NCBI GenBank assembly: GCA_900554395.1
Contig: USHB01000024.1
Span: 1 to 11,499 of the forward strand
From: an uncultured Phascolarctobacterium sp.
GTDB lineage: Bacteria; Bacillota; Negativicutes; Acidaminococcales; Acidaminococcaceae
Length of the DNA: 11,499 nt
Direction: 5' to 3'
In this document: positions 1 through 7,499 of the stretch, piece by piece
How the letters are laid out: the number at the start of each line of letters is the position of its first letter
How positions within the stretch are numbered: position 1 is the stretch's first letter
Notes under the pieces: generated by a model
Database searches by the model: none
The model's input: only the letters and a program-made list of their open reading frames with translations
Told to the model about the DNA's origin: nothing
Program-made: the position numbers and the translations under genes

Positions 1-236
1 TTTATTAACCGTTTATGTGGTTGAGAGTTTCTTTTCTTTTCTCTTTTTTACCTGTTTTTTCTCTTTATCTTTTCTTTGCCGCTTTACGTTCTTACCTTGT
101 TCCGTATAAGTTCAAAGATTATTATATATAATCTACCTTGTTCCCTAATGTACTAACGTAAGTAAGCAATAAAAACCTCAGATTTGTGCGTTAAAAGTAA
201 GTCAGCACCAAAACGCAAAAACTGTAAAAGCACGCA
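1..236. other. Non-coding AT-rich region downstream of glyS
   Basis: No credible gene is seen on either strand in this stretch; with the adjoining terminator and tail it makes a 318-base gap before the glyS stop codon. Positions 27-79 are almost entirely pyrimidine on the plus strand (long T runs broken by single C). An 11-base direct repeat, TACCTTGTTCC, occurs at 93-103 and 134-144. A short imperfect AT palindrome lies between the copies at 116-134. No tRNA, rRNA or recognisable riboswitch is visible. The window edge prevents seeing which gene lies beyond, so this could be part of a longer upstream or downstream region of that gene. Confidence 0.6.
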
Positions 237-270
237 AAACTCCCGCTGGCATCAAAACCGGCGGGAGTTT
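231..270 (-). terminator. Rho-independent terminator of glyQS operon
   Basis: A 13-base-pair inverted repeat with one mismatched or wobble position (arms 237-249 and 258-270) encloses an 8-base loop. Read on the minus strand, the GC-rich CTCCCGC/GCGGGAG core ends in TTT and is followed by TGCGTGCTTTT, giving a U-rich tail. It lies 48 bases past the glyS stop, where the operon transcript should end. The plus-strand side is flanked by A-rich sequence and AGTTT, so weak bidirectional action is possible. Confidence 0.88.
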
Positions 271-318
271 AAAAAGCAAAAGACTGTATTAAATTTTTAA
301 CAGACTGTTATTTTTATC

Positions 319-2466
319 TTACAGAACCAAAAGGCTCAAATCACCAACGGCATTTACTACGCCGCGTACTTCTTCAAGCAGGGCAAGGCGGTTGTTTTTA
401 ACGTTTTCGTCCTCATCCATAACCATTACGTTATCAAAGAAGGTGTTAACCGGTTCGATAACTTTTTCGGCTGCTTTCAATACTGCGGCATAATCGAACA
501 GAACCATTTCGGGGATAATTTCTTTGCTTACGGCTGCAACAACTTTTTGCAGTTCGCCTTCGCTTTCGTGTTTGAACAGCACACCACTAATAGCAACCTC
601 TTTTTCAATCTTCTTGCACAGGTTGCCTACACGTACGGAAATCTGTACCAAAGGTTCAGCATTGCCTTCTTTCACATAAGCAGCAAGAGCCTGGCAGCGT
701 GCGGTAATTTCTACAACATCGTCACAGCGTTTATCTGCAAATACTGCGTCAATAACATCGTAACGGATGCCCTGGTCCATCAGCAGGTTTTTCAAACGCA
801 GTTTAAAGAAATCCATAATCTGCGGTACAAGTTTGCCTGTTTCTTCCGGTTTAATATCCAGCAGATACAGTGTGCCGGCAATAATTTTTGCCAGAGAAAC
901 ATGATAACCAGCTTCAAGCAGAATGTTGATAATGCCAAGTGCCTGACGGCGCAGCGCATACGGGTCCTGAGAACCGGTAGGCGCAAGTCCGCGGCTGAAA
1001 GTTGCGCAGATGTTATCCAGTTTATCGCCAATGCCGACAATACGTCCGATAACAGTTTCCGGAAGTTCATCGCCTGCAAAACGCGGCAGGTAATGTTCGT
1101 AAATGCCTTTGGCAACTTCCGGTTTTTCGCCGTCCAAAAGTGCATATTCGCGGCCCATAACACCCTGCAGTTCCGTAAATTCAATAACCATGCCAGTAAC
1201 AAGGTCGGTTTTGCACAAAAGTGCAGTGCGGCGCAGGCTTTCTTCATCAACGCTGGCGTTAATAGCATAGCGCAGCATTTCTGCCAGTTTAACAAGGCGT
1301 TCGCTCTTGTCGTACATATTGCCCAAACCTTCCTGGAAGGAAACAGTTTTCAGTTTTTCCAGGCGTTCTTCAAGTTTCTGTTTGCGGTCTTCGTTAAAGA
1401 AGAATTCGGCATCGCTTAAACGCGCACGCAGTACACGTTCATTTCCGTGGGTTACAATGTCAAGATGTTCGCTGCCGCCGTTGCGCACGGTAATAAATTT
1501 GTTCAGCAAATTGCCGTCTTCGTCCAGCACAGGGAAATATCTCTGATGTTCGCGCATCGGGGTAATAATGCACTCTTTCGGCAAAGCAAGGAATTTTTCT
1601 TCAAATTTGCCGCACAGTGCAGTCGGCCATTCAACAAGGTAATTTACTTCTTCCAGCAAATCTTCGTTAATTTCAGCTTCGCCGCCGTTCTGCGCAGCCA
1701 AATCTTTAATCTGCTGCAAAATCAGCGCACGGCGTTCTTCCTGGTCAACCATTACAAAGTTATCGTACATAACTTTTTTGTAATCGCCGGCAGAAGGAAT
1801 TTCCACTGCCCCTTTAACACCGGCCAGTGCCGAATATACTTTATTGCCGACTTTGGTTAAAGCAGCGCTTAAAAGCCCCTGGCTTTCGGCAGCAGCTTTA
1901 AGAGATTGCTGCATAAAACGGTGACCCATGGAGAATTTGCCGCTCTTAACTCCGCAAATTTCAACAGGAATAACCTGCTCGCCAAACAGAGCAACCATCC
2001 AGCGGATAGGACGTACAAAACGGAAATCGTAATCTGCCCAGCGCATGTTTTTCGGGAAAGTCATGGAAGTTAAAATATCCATTAAAAGTCCCGGCAAAAG
2101 GCTTACAACAGGCTGCCCTGCCAGATGTTTAACGGCGTAAACATAGTTATCGCGTACAACAAGGTCATTAACGTCAACGCCCTGACCGCGTGCAAAGCCC
2201 TGTGCTGCTTTGCTAGGCGCGCCGCTTACATAAGCAATTTTAACGGAAGGTCCTTTGGCTTCAACTACAACGTCAGCCTGGGTTTCTGCAACGCCGCTTG
2301 CAACAAAAGCCATGCGGCGGGGAGTGCCGTAAACGGTAATATCTTCAAACGGAATGCGCAGCTCCTGCATTTTGGCTGCAGCAAGTTCTTTTAACTGTTT
2401 TAAAATGCCGGGCATAAACTTTGCCGGAATTTCTTCTGTACCAATTTCAAACAATAATTTTTCCAT
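319..2466 (-). CDS. glyS: Glycyl-tRNA synthetase beta subunit
   Basis: This is the beta chain of the bacterial alpha2-beta2 glycyl-tRNA synthetase, which binds tRNA-Gly while GlyQ does the aminoacylation chemistry in the cytosol. The 715-residue product opens with the family signature EKLLFEIGTEEIPAKFMP and carries GTPRR (47-51), FPKNMRW (137-143), REHQRYFPV (305-313), RARLSDAEFFFNEDR (347-361), KTDLVTGMV (419-427) and GDKLDNICATFSRGLAPTGS (480-499). The C-terminal part, from about 600, is where the family has its DALR-type anticodon-binding domain. Typical family length is near 690; the excess comes from an alanine-rich stretch at about residues 188-221, between GHRF and the IPSAGDYKK segment. 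The ATG overlaps the glyQ stop in a TAATG arrangement, so the two subunits are translationally coupled and made in equal amounts under the upstream T-box. Confidence 0.97.
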   Translation of the reverse strand: MEKLLFEIGTEEIPAKFMPGILKQLKELAAAKMQELRIPFEDITVYGTPRRMAFVASGVAETQADVVVEAKGPSVKIAYVSGAPSKAAQGFARGQGVDVNDLVVRDNYVYAVKHLAGQPVVSLLPGLLMDILTSMTFPKNMRWADYDFRFVRPIRWMVALFGEQVIPVEICGVKSGKFSMGHRFMQQSLKAAAESQGLLSAALTKVGNKVYSALAGVKGAVEIPSAGDYKKVMYDNFVMVDQEERRALILQQIKDLAAQNGGEAEINEDLLEEVNYLVEWPTALCGKFEEKFLALPKECIITPMREHQRYFPVLDEDGNLLNKFITVRNGGSEHLDIVTHGNERVLRARLSDAEFFFNEDRKQKLEERLEKLKTVSFQEGLGNMYDKSERLVKLAEMLRYAINASVDEESLRRTALLCKTDLVTGMVIEFTELQGVMGREYALLDGEKPEVAKGIYEHYLPRFAGDELPETVIGRIVGIGDKLDNICATFSRGLAPTGSQDPYALRRQALGIINILLEAGYHVSLAKIIAGTLYLLDIKPEETGKLVPQIMDFFKLRLKNLLMDQGIRYDVIDAVFADKRCDDVVEITARCQALAAYVKEGNAEPLVQISVRVGNLCKKIEKEVAISGVLFKHESEGELQKVVAAVSKEIIPEMVLFDYAAVLKAAEKVIEPVNTFFDNVMVMDEDENVKNNRLALLEEVRGVVNAVGDLSLLVL

Positions 2467-3344
2467 TATAAATTCTCCCCTTTCAGCATCGGGAAGCCCA
2501 GCTTCTCCCTTTGTTCAACATACGCAGCGGCACACAGCCTTGCCATGGCACGCACACGCGCAATGTAAGCGGTTCTTTCGCTTACGCTGATTGCTCCGCG
2601 CGAATCAAGAAGGTTAAAAGTATGTGAGCATTTCAAAACGTAATCATATGCCGGACGGATATAGCCAAGTGCAATAACACGTTTTGCTTCAGCTTCGTAT
2701 TTATCAAACAAATCGAACAGCAAATCGGTATCTGCTACCTGGAAATTGTAGTAAGATTGTTCAACTTCGTTAGTGTGGAATACATCGCCGTAGGTAACGC
2801 CTTCTACCCACTGAATGTCAAATACGTTTTCCACACCCTGAATATACATGGCAAGACGTTCCAGCCCATAGGTGATTTCTACGCTTACAGGCTTAACATC
2901 AATGCTGCCAACCTGCTGGAAATAGGTAAACTGGGTAATTTCCATGCCGTCAAGCCAAACTTCCCAGCCGAGGCCCCATGCGCCCAAAGTCGGGGATTCC
3001 CAGTTATCTTCAACAAATCGGATGTCGTGTTCATCCTGATGAATGCCAAGTTCAGCAAGGCTCTGCAAATAAAGTTCCTGAATGTTATCCGGCGACGGTT
3101 TAATAATAACCTGGAACTGATGATGCTGGAACAGACGGTTCGGGTTATCGCCGTAACGTCCGTCTGCCGGGCGGCGGCTCGGCTCTACATAAGCCACGCG
3201 CCAGGGCTCAGGTCCAAGCACGCGCAAAAAAGTACGCGGGTTCATTGTGCCTGCGCCTTTTTCGATATCATAGGGCTGGGTTAAAATGCAATTCTGTTCG
3301 CCCCAGAATTTTTGCAGTTTCAAAATAATTGTCTGAAAATCCAT
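2466..3344 (-). CDS. glyQ: Glycyl-tRNA synthetase alpha subunit
   Basis: This is the catalytic alpha chain of tetrameric glycyl-tRNA synthetase, which activates glycine with ATP and charges tRNA-Gly together with GlyS. The 292-residue protein has the family's usual length and its highly conserved landmarks: [20 protein letters not shown] near the N-terminus (13-32), the motif-2-like segment [20 protein letters not shown] (48-67), QHHQFQVI (73-80), and [17 protein letters not shown] further on. The ATG is preceded by a perfect AGGAGG at 3351-3356 with 6-base spacing. The gene is first after the T-box leader and its stop codon overlaps the glyS start by one base. No alteration to the catalytic motifs is visible. 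Confidence 0.98.
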   Translation of the reverse strand: MDFQTIILKLQKFWGEQNCILTQPYDIEKGAGTMNPRTFLRVLGPEPWRVAYVEPSRRPADGRYGDNPNRLFQHHQFQVIIKPSPDNIQELYLQSLAELGIHQDEHDIRFVEDNWESPTLGAWGLGWEVWLDGMEITQFTYFQQVGSIDVKPVSVEITYGLERLAMYIQGVENVFDIQWVEGVTYGDVFHTNEVEQSYYNFQVADTDLLFDLFDKYEAEAKRVIALGYIRPAYDYVLKCSHTFNLLDSRGAISVSERTAYIARVRAMARLCAAAYVEQREKLGFPMLKGENL

Positions 3345-3370
3345 AATATCCCTCCTGCATTTGCGTTACA

Positions 3371-3420
3371 AAAACGAAAAGCCCCCGTCTCTGTAACAAA
3401 ATAGTTACAGGGACGGAGGC
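3371..3420 (-). terminator. Regulated T-box terminator hairpin
   Basis: A 17-position stem (arms 3404-3420 and 3381-3397, one C-A mismatch and one G-U wobble) with a 6-base loop is followed on the minus strand by UUUUCGUUUU. Its 5' arm (GCCUCCGUCCC...) contains exactly the bases needed by the antiterminator, so formation of one excludes the other. It sits just ahead of the glyQ ribosome binding site and is the OFF state of the T-box switch. Confidence 0.93.
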
Positions 3421-3572
3421 GTAAAGTCTCCGCGGTTCCACCCTGCTTGGCTGCAAATTACAGCCCGCCTCGATGTTTATAAAGTTATGCTCCAAGGCGC
3501 CTTCGCCGCCTGCGCCGGCTTGCACCGTCCCGGCTCGCTGAAAATGCGGTTACTACTCCTTTTCATTGCTTA
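3371..3572 (-). ncRNA. Glycine T-box riboswitch (glyQS leader)
   Basis: This leader RNA senses uncharged tRNA-Gly and lets transcription continue into glyQS only when glycine charging is low. On the minus strand the parts occur in order. First come AAAGGAGUAGUA (the AGUA side of the specifier loop) and AGCGAG (AG bulge). Then come a GCCGG/CCGGC stem with apical GACGGUGCAA, and GAA followed by specifier GGC (3501-3499, a glycine codon). Stem III has arms 3461-3465 and 3449-3453. The canonical T-box AGGGUGGAACCGCG lies at 3444-3431. Its UGGA (3440-3437) would pair with the UCCA end of tRNA-Gly. The antiterminator can form from AGGG/CCCU plus CGGAG/CUCCG around the UGGAACCG bulge and directly competes with the terminator hairpin. 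The structure was paired by eye, not folded by program. Confidence 0.95.
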
Positions 3573-3578
3573 ACAGAA

Positions 3579-3607
3579 AATATACCAAATAACACGGCGT
3601 TTGTCAA
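3579..3607 (-). promoter_or_regulatory. Sigma-A type promoter of glyQS
   Basis: On the minus strand there is a perfect TTGACA (3607-3602), a 17-base spacer and TATATT (3584-3579). Transcription would start near 3572, immediately before the T-box stem I. The -35 box begins 4 bases after the recO stop codon, so glyQS is a separate transcription unit downstream of the phoH-recO run, although read-through from recO would still enter the T-box. Confidence 0.9.
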
Positions 3608-3610
3608 TGC

Positions 3611-4345
3611 TTAAACTCCTGTCTGGCTTAAAAAGTCAAGGCTTTTTAACGGCTTGTCCGTCTGGTAAACAATAAAGCGCTGCAAAATTTTTTCCAGTTC
3701 CATCAGCGTGCCGCCGCGCACTTTAAACGGCTGCGGATTTTTAAAATCCAAGGTTAAAAGCTCCGTTAAAAAATCCTGCGTTTCACGGCTGAACGGCAAT
3801 TCTTCACCGCCGTGGCATTCTTTACAGATTAAGCCGCCCTGCACAACGCTGAAAAAAGCATCGCCATCGGCCTCTCTGCCGCAGTTAACGCAGCTTTGGT
3901 GCTGAGGCAGAATGCCTGTTAAAAACAGCAGCTTAACAATAAAAGATAACGCCACAAGCCGCGGATTGCGTTTTAAAAGCACTTCGCGCACTGCCAGAAG
4001 CAGTTCGTAAACTTCTTCCTGCGGCTGATGCTCCTCGCTTAAATTTTCCGTAACTTCGGCAATAAGCGCCGCATAAGCCATTTGCTGCAAATTAAACTGC
4101 GCCGGATAACTGATAAGTTCGCAGCTTTTCAGCGTATCCAGCTTTTTGCCGCTGAAAAAATTAATATCCAGCACTGCAAACGGCTGTACAAGCCTGCCGC
4201 CGTTAGACCGCGCATAGCGCGCTCCATAGGCCAAAAAACTTATTTTGCCGTGCCCGCGCGAAAAGCAGACTGCGTATTTATCCGCAGTCTGCCAGTTTTT
4301 CACTTTTAAAATAACCGCTTCGTCACTGAAACTTTTATCTGTCAT
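3611..4345 (-). CDS. recO: DNA repair protein RecO
   Basis: RecO acts with RecR and RecF to load RecA onto SSB-coated single-stranded DNA during recombinational gap repair, and anneals complementary strands. The 244-residue protein has the expected length. An N-terminal OB-fold region (about 1-80) opens with the family pattern AVILKVKNWQTADKYAVCFS and the segment HGKISFLAYGARYARS. The helical C-terminal region carries a zinc-binding site made of C152-x2-C155 and C174-x2-C177, typical of many Firmicute RecO proteins. The start lies only 2 bases past the corC stop and its Shine-Dalgarno sequence is weak (GGATGA-like), which suggests translational coupling. The placement after era and before glyQS matches the classic Firmicute cluster. 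Confidence 0.95.
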   Translation of the reverse strand: MTDKSFSDEAVILKVKNWQTADKYAVCFSRGHGKISFLAYGARYARSNGGRLVQPFAVLDINFFSGKKLDTLKSCELISYPAQFNLQQMAYAALIAEVTENLSEEHQPQEEVYELLLAVREVLLKRNPRLVALSFIVKLLFLTGILPQHQSCVNCGREADGDAFFSVVQGGLICKECHGGEELPFSRETQDFLTELLTLDFKNPQPFKVRGGTLMELEKILQRFIVYQTDKPLKSLDFLSQTGV

Positions 4346-4347
4346 TT

Positions 4348-5664
4348 TTATTCATCCGCATAAACAGGCAGTTCCGGTTCTTTGCTGGCACGCACGCGCG
4401 TTACGCGGAAACCTTCCGTACTCAGCACTTCAAAACACCAGCCGTCCACCTCTATTTTATCGCCGGTTTCCGGCTTGCGTTCAAGCAGTCCGAACACCAA
4501 ACCACCGATAGTATCTTCTTCCGGTTCTTCAAATTTAATATGCAAAAGGTCTGTAATGTCATCCAAAAGCACCATACCGGCAAATTCATAGGTGCCGTCG
4601 GCACGATGCACAACTTCATCTTCTTTTTCAGCGTCATGCTCGTCCTGTATATCGCCAACAATTTCTTCCAGCAGGTCTTCCATTGTTACAAGGCCCGCCG
4701 TGCCGCCATATTCATCGGCAATTACAACAAGCTGTACGCGCTTTTGCTGCATGGTCTGCAATACTTTGCTTATTTCCATGCTCTCAGGCACAACAACAAT
4801 CGGGCTCATGCGCGAAGAAATATCAAAACCGTTCTTTTCTTCGTCAGAGATATTAAGCAGGCTGCGCACGTGCACAACGCCTAAAATATGGTCTTTATCC
4901 TTGCCGCATAACGGATAACGCGTATGTTTTGTTTGCAGCACTTTCTGGATATTCTTTTCAAAATCATCCTCGGCATACAGGCATACCATATCCTGGCGCG
5001 GCACCATTACCTCGCGCGCCACACGGTCTGCAAAATCAAACACATTATCAAGCAAACGGCTTTCCATATGGTCTAACTTGCCGCCGCGTTCACTGGCGCT
5101 TACAATCATGCGCAGTTCTTCTTCGCTGCGTGATATGTCTTCCGTAGGAACTTTATCCATTTTCAGCACTTTCAGCACCGCTTTGGCAACTTTGTTAAAA
5201 AATACCACCAGCGGATACATTAAATAATGAAAGCAAATTAAAGGATAAACTATCGCCGTTGCCGCGCTTTCAACATGCGCAAGGCTGATAACACGCGGCA
5301 CCAGTTCGCCGAATACCACATGCACAAAAACAATCAGCAAAAATGCGCACAAAACCACAACGCCGTCATCATACCAGTGCTCGCCGATTAAATCGAATCC
5401 ATCGGCAATAAGCCCTGCCAGAAGCGGCCCGCAGAACCAGCCCAAAATAAGCGATGAGGCAGTTATGCCCAGCTGAATGGCGCTCAAATAAGTATCGCGC
5501 TTTTTGGTCATTTTTAAAACAAGTTCAGCGCGTCCGTTGCCTGCGGCAATCATTTCTTCAAGGCGTGCCGGGCGTATGCTGACCAGTGCGTATTCCGAAA
5601 CTACGAAAAATGCGTTTAATCCTGTAATTAAAAGTGCGGCTAAAATTTTTAATAAATCCGCCAA
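4348..5664 (-). CDS. CNNM/CorC-type CBS-domain membrane protein
   Basis: This is a member of the hemolysin C / CorC / CNNM family (DUF21 plus CBS pair), cytoplasmic-membrane proteins linked to magnesium or other divalent-cation efflux; the exact substrate cannot be read from sequence. The order is as follows: a DUF21 transmembrane region with helices at about 5-27, 65-90, 101-122 and 138-160, including NAFFVVSEYALV and FGELVPR (118-124); a linker; two CBS motifs at about 219-275 and 283-340 (with DEYGGTAGLVTMEDLLEEIVG at 317-337); and a CorC/HlyC C-terminal domain at about 352-428. The 438-residue length is normal. The start chosen is a TTG. The best Shine-Dalgarno, GGGAGAG, is 19 bases upstream of it, so an in-frame ATT at 5676 is a possible alternative start. 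It sits between era and recO, a position where Bacillus has no such gene. Confidence 0.93.
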   Translation of the reverse strand: MADLLKILAALLITGLNAFFVVSEYALVSIRPARLEEMIAAGNGRAELVLKMTKKRDTYLSAIQLGITASSLILGWFCGPLLAGLIADGFDLIGEHWYDDGVVVLCAFLLIVFVHVVFGELVPRVISLAHVESAATAIVYPLICFHYLMYPLVVFFNKVAKAVLKVLKMDKVPTEDISRSEEELRMIVSASERGGKLDHMESRLLDNVFDFADRVAREVMVPRQDMVCLYAEDDFEKNIQKVLQTKHTRYPLCGKDKDHILGVVHVRSLLNISDEEKNGFDISSRMSPIVVVPESMEISKVLQTMQQKRVQLVVIADEYGGTAGLVTMEDLLEEIVGDIQDEHDAEKEDEVVHRADGTYEFAGMVLLDDITDLLHIKFEEPEEDTIGGLVFGLLERKPETGDKIEVDGWCFEVLSTEGFRVTRVRASKEPELPVYADE

Positions 5665-5702
5665 GTGACCGCCAATAAGACATCTCTCCCAACTTAAATA
5701 AA

Positions 5703-6602
5703 TTAAACCGTATAGCCAAACTGTTTTAAGGCTTTATCTTTGTTGCGCCAGTCCGGCTTAACTTTTACCCATAAATCCAAAAATACTTTATCGCCCAAAA
5801 GCGCTTCAATATCTGTACGTGCTTCCAGCCCTATTTTTTTTAGCAAAGCGCCTTTAGCGCCTATAACAATGCCCTTCTGCGATTCACGCTCTACAAAAAT
5901 CGTAGCGCGTATGTAAATATCGTTGTTGGAACGCACTTTAAATTCTTCTACCTCAACAGCTACGGAATGCGGTATCTCATCGCGTGTGGAAAGCAATACT
6001 TTTTCGCGTATCATTTCTGCGGCAATTACACGTTCCGGCTGGTCGGTAATCATATCTTCATCATAATAAGCAGGGCCTTCCGGCAGATGTTTGGTAATTT
6101 CTTCCACCAAACCTTTAAAATCCGTATCCTGCAAGGCAGATACCGGCACAACGGCTGCAAAATTATAATCGTTTACATAATTGGCAATAATGCCGAACAA
6201 TTTAGACTTATCTTCTAATTTATCAACTTTGTTGGCAACTAAGATTACCGGCGTTTTTACCTTTTTAAGCTGCTCAATGATATAATCTTCGCCTGCGCCG
6301 CGCTTTTCGCTGACATCGACAACAAATAATATTACGTCAACTTCTTTTAAGGTGCTTTCCGCAGCGCGCACCATGTACTGCCCAAGTTTATGATGCGGTT
6401 TGTGAATGCCCGGCGTGTCAAGGAACATAATCTGCGCATTATCCGTATTTAAAATGCACATAATTTTGTTGCGTGTTGTTTGCGGGCGGTCGCTCATAAT
6501 GGCAATTTTTTCGCCGATGAGTGCATTTGTTAAAGTGCTTTTACCTACGTTAGGCCTGCCAACCATTGCGGCAAAACCTGTGTAATGTTTTTTCTTATCT
6601 AT
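5703..6602 (-). CDS. era: GTPase Era, apparent ATA start
   Basis: Era is an essential GTPase that binds the 3' end of 16S rRNA and helps mature the 30S subunit. Numbered from the ATA codon at 6602, the product is 299 residues, the usual family length. It shows G1 GRPNVGKST (15-23), PQTTRNKI (switch I, about 41-48), G3 DTPG (62-65), G4 NKVD (124-127), G5 SAL (155-157) and a C-terminal KH domain with GIVIGAKGALLKKIG (244-258). The first ATG (6566) begins right at the P-loop, would remove the conserved HYTGFAA strand, and has no ribosome binding site. No ATG, GTG or TTG lies upstream in frame. The ATA has AAGGAG 9 bases before it and follows the cdd stop by one base. Either a rare ATA start is used or one base is wrong or mutated. 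The identity is certain and the start is inferred. Confidence 0.93.
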   Translation of the reverse strand: MDKKKHYTGFAAMVGRPNVGKSTLTNALIGEKIAIMSDRPQTTRNKIMCILNTDNAQIMFLDTPGIHKPHHKLGQYMVRAAESTLKEVDVILFVVDVSEKRGAGEDYIIEQLKKVKTPVILVANKVDKLEDKSKLFGIIANYVNDYNFAAVVPVSALQDTDFKGLVEEITKHLPEGPAYYDEDMITDQPERVIAAEMIREKVLLSTRDEIPHSVAVEVEEFKVRSNNDIYIRATIFVERESQKGIVIGAKGALLKKIGLEARTDIEALLGDKVFLDLWVKVKPDWRNKDKALKQFGYTV

Positions 6603-6617
6603 TTTATTCCTCTCCTT
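6600..6617 (-). promoter_or_regulatory. Ribosome binding site supporting the ATA start of era
   Basis: AAGGAG at 6617-6612 lies inside the last codons of cdd and is 9 bases from ATA (6602-6600). The downstream ATG at 6566 has no purine-rich SD in the preceding 20 bases. This placement, together with the conserved residues encoded between ATA and ATG, decides the start. Confidence 0.7.
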
Positions 6618-7014
6618 TTTCGTCCATACTGGCAGCGGTAAAACTGTAAGGCAGCAGTTCTTCCGCCGTCATTATTTTTATATCTCCGTTTAAATTTGTC
6701 ATATAAATCTGCGGTATGCCAAATTCGGCAATTACCTGGCGGCATGCTCCGCAGGGTGCTACGGGTTCATTGCCTTCTGCCGTCACGCACAATGCTTTAA
6801 AGCTGCGTTCTCCCGCCGCCGCTGCCGCAAAAATTGCATTGCGTTCAGCACAGCAGGTAAGCCCGTAACTTGCGTTTTCCACGTTGCAGCCGGTATAAAT
6901 TTTTCCGCTTGCCGCCAAAACAGCGGCGCCAACTTTAAAATGAGAATACGGCGTATAGGCGTTTTGCCTTACTTTAAGCGCCTCCTGCCATAATTCTTTT
7001 ATTACGGCATCCAT
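6604..7014 (-). CDS. cdd: Cytidine deaminase
   Basis: This enzyme hydrolytically deaminates cytidine and deoxycytidine to uridine and deoxyuridine in pyrimidine salvage, using a zinc-activated water. The 136-residue product matches the small homotetrameric class. FKVGAAVLA (26-34) and GCNVENASYGLT (42-53) form the substrate pocket. C55-A56-E57 gives a zinc ligand and the catalytic glutamate, and P87-C88-G89-A90-C91 gives the remaining two zinc cysteines. The ATG overlaps the ybeY stop (TAATG) and has GGAG 8 bases upstream. The gene ends one base before the era start codon, so ybeY, cdd and era are translationally linked. No unusual residue is seen. Confidence 0.97.
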   Translation of the reverse strand: MDAVIKELWQEALKVRQNAYTPYSHFKVGAAVLAASGKIYTGCNVENASYGLTCCAERNAIFAAAAAGERSFKALCVTAEGNEPVAPCGACRQVIAEFGIPQIYMTNLNGDIKIMTAEELLPYSFTAASMDEKGEE

Positions 7015-7499
7015 TATTTCTGCTCCAAAAATTCTTCGCTCAGTTCAATTTCCCGCAGGGCTTCTTCTTCCTTAGCGCGCATAATAACTTTATCTTCTTC
7101 AACCATGTGGTCATAGCCTAAAAGATGCAGCAGCCCATGTACGGCAAGGTATACCATTTCGCGCGTTAAGCCGTGGCCAAATTCCTCGCCCTGTCGCATG
7201 GCCGTTTCTGCCGAAATTATTATATCGCCCAAAAGGTGTTCTTCCGGCGCATCAATAAGTTCCGGCTCCTCATCGCCTTCATCAAGCGCAAAACTTAAAA
7301 CATCTGTCGGGCGGTCAACATTTCTGTATTCGCGGTTCAGACGGTGTATTTCTTCATCGTCAACAATCGTAATGTCAACTTCCGTCTGCTCCGTCAGCCC
7401 GTGCAGGCGCGCCACAGCGTTCAGCCCGGCAATCAGCCTGTCTTCCAGCGCTTTATCTATTGCAATTTTATTTTGGTCATTTTCCAGTGTTATCAGCAT
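7014..7499 (-). CDS. ybeY: Endoribonuclease YbeY (rRNA maturation factor)
   Basis: YbeY is a metal-dependent single-strand endoribonuclease involved in 16S rRNA 3' end maturation and ribosome quality control. The 161-residue product has the diagnostic H121-x3-H125-x5-H131 zinc motif in HGLLHLLGYDH, preceded by the family pattern LNREYRNVDRPTDVLSFAL (54-72) and GDIIIS (91-96). I start it at the ATG at 7499 (MLITLEND), which has GGGAG 7 bases upstream; the frame remains open further upstream inside phoH, but that extension is not conserved-looking. It overlaps the end of phoH by 23 bases and the start of cdd by one base. This phoH-ybeY coupling is common in bacteria and fits a shared role in RNA metabolism. 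Confidence 0.96.
   Translation of the reverse strand: MLITLENDQNKIAIDKALEDRLIAGLNAVARLHGLTEQTEVDITIVDDEEIHRLNREYRNVDRPTDVLSFALDEGDEEPELIDAPEEHLLGDIIISAETAMRQGEEFGHGLTREMVYLAVHGLLHLLGYDHMVEEDKVIMRAKEEEALREIELSEEFLEQK

Noticed and set aside
116..134. AT-rich inverted repeat AGATTA/TAATCT
   Set aside because: Six base pairs in very AT-rich DNA is expected by chance, and no promoter or gene adjoins it.
792..1295. Second minus-strand frame of 167 codons inside glyS
   Set aside because: Out-of-frame shadow of glyS with no domain and no ribosome binding site; the glyS frame is continuous and conserved through this region.
547..1419. Plus-strand open frame of 290 codons opposite glyS
   Set aside because: It lies wholly antisense to a confidently identified gene, has no family features, and its odd composition (many Phe, Asn, Cys) is what a reversed coding frame gives.
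3345..3525. Minus-strand open frame running through the glyQ leader
   Set aside because: The bases are fully explained by the T-box RNA (stem I, specifier, T-box, terminator); the peptide has no recognisable features.
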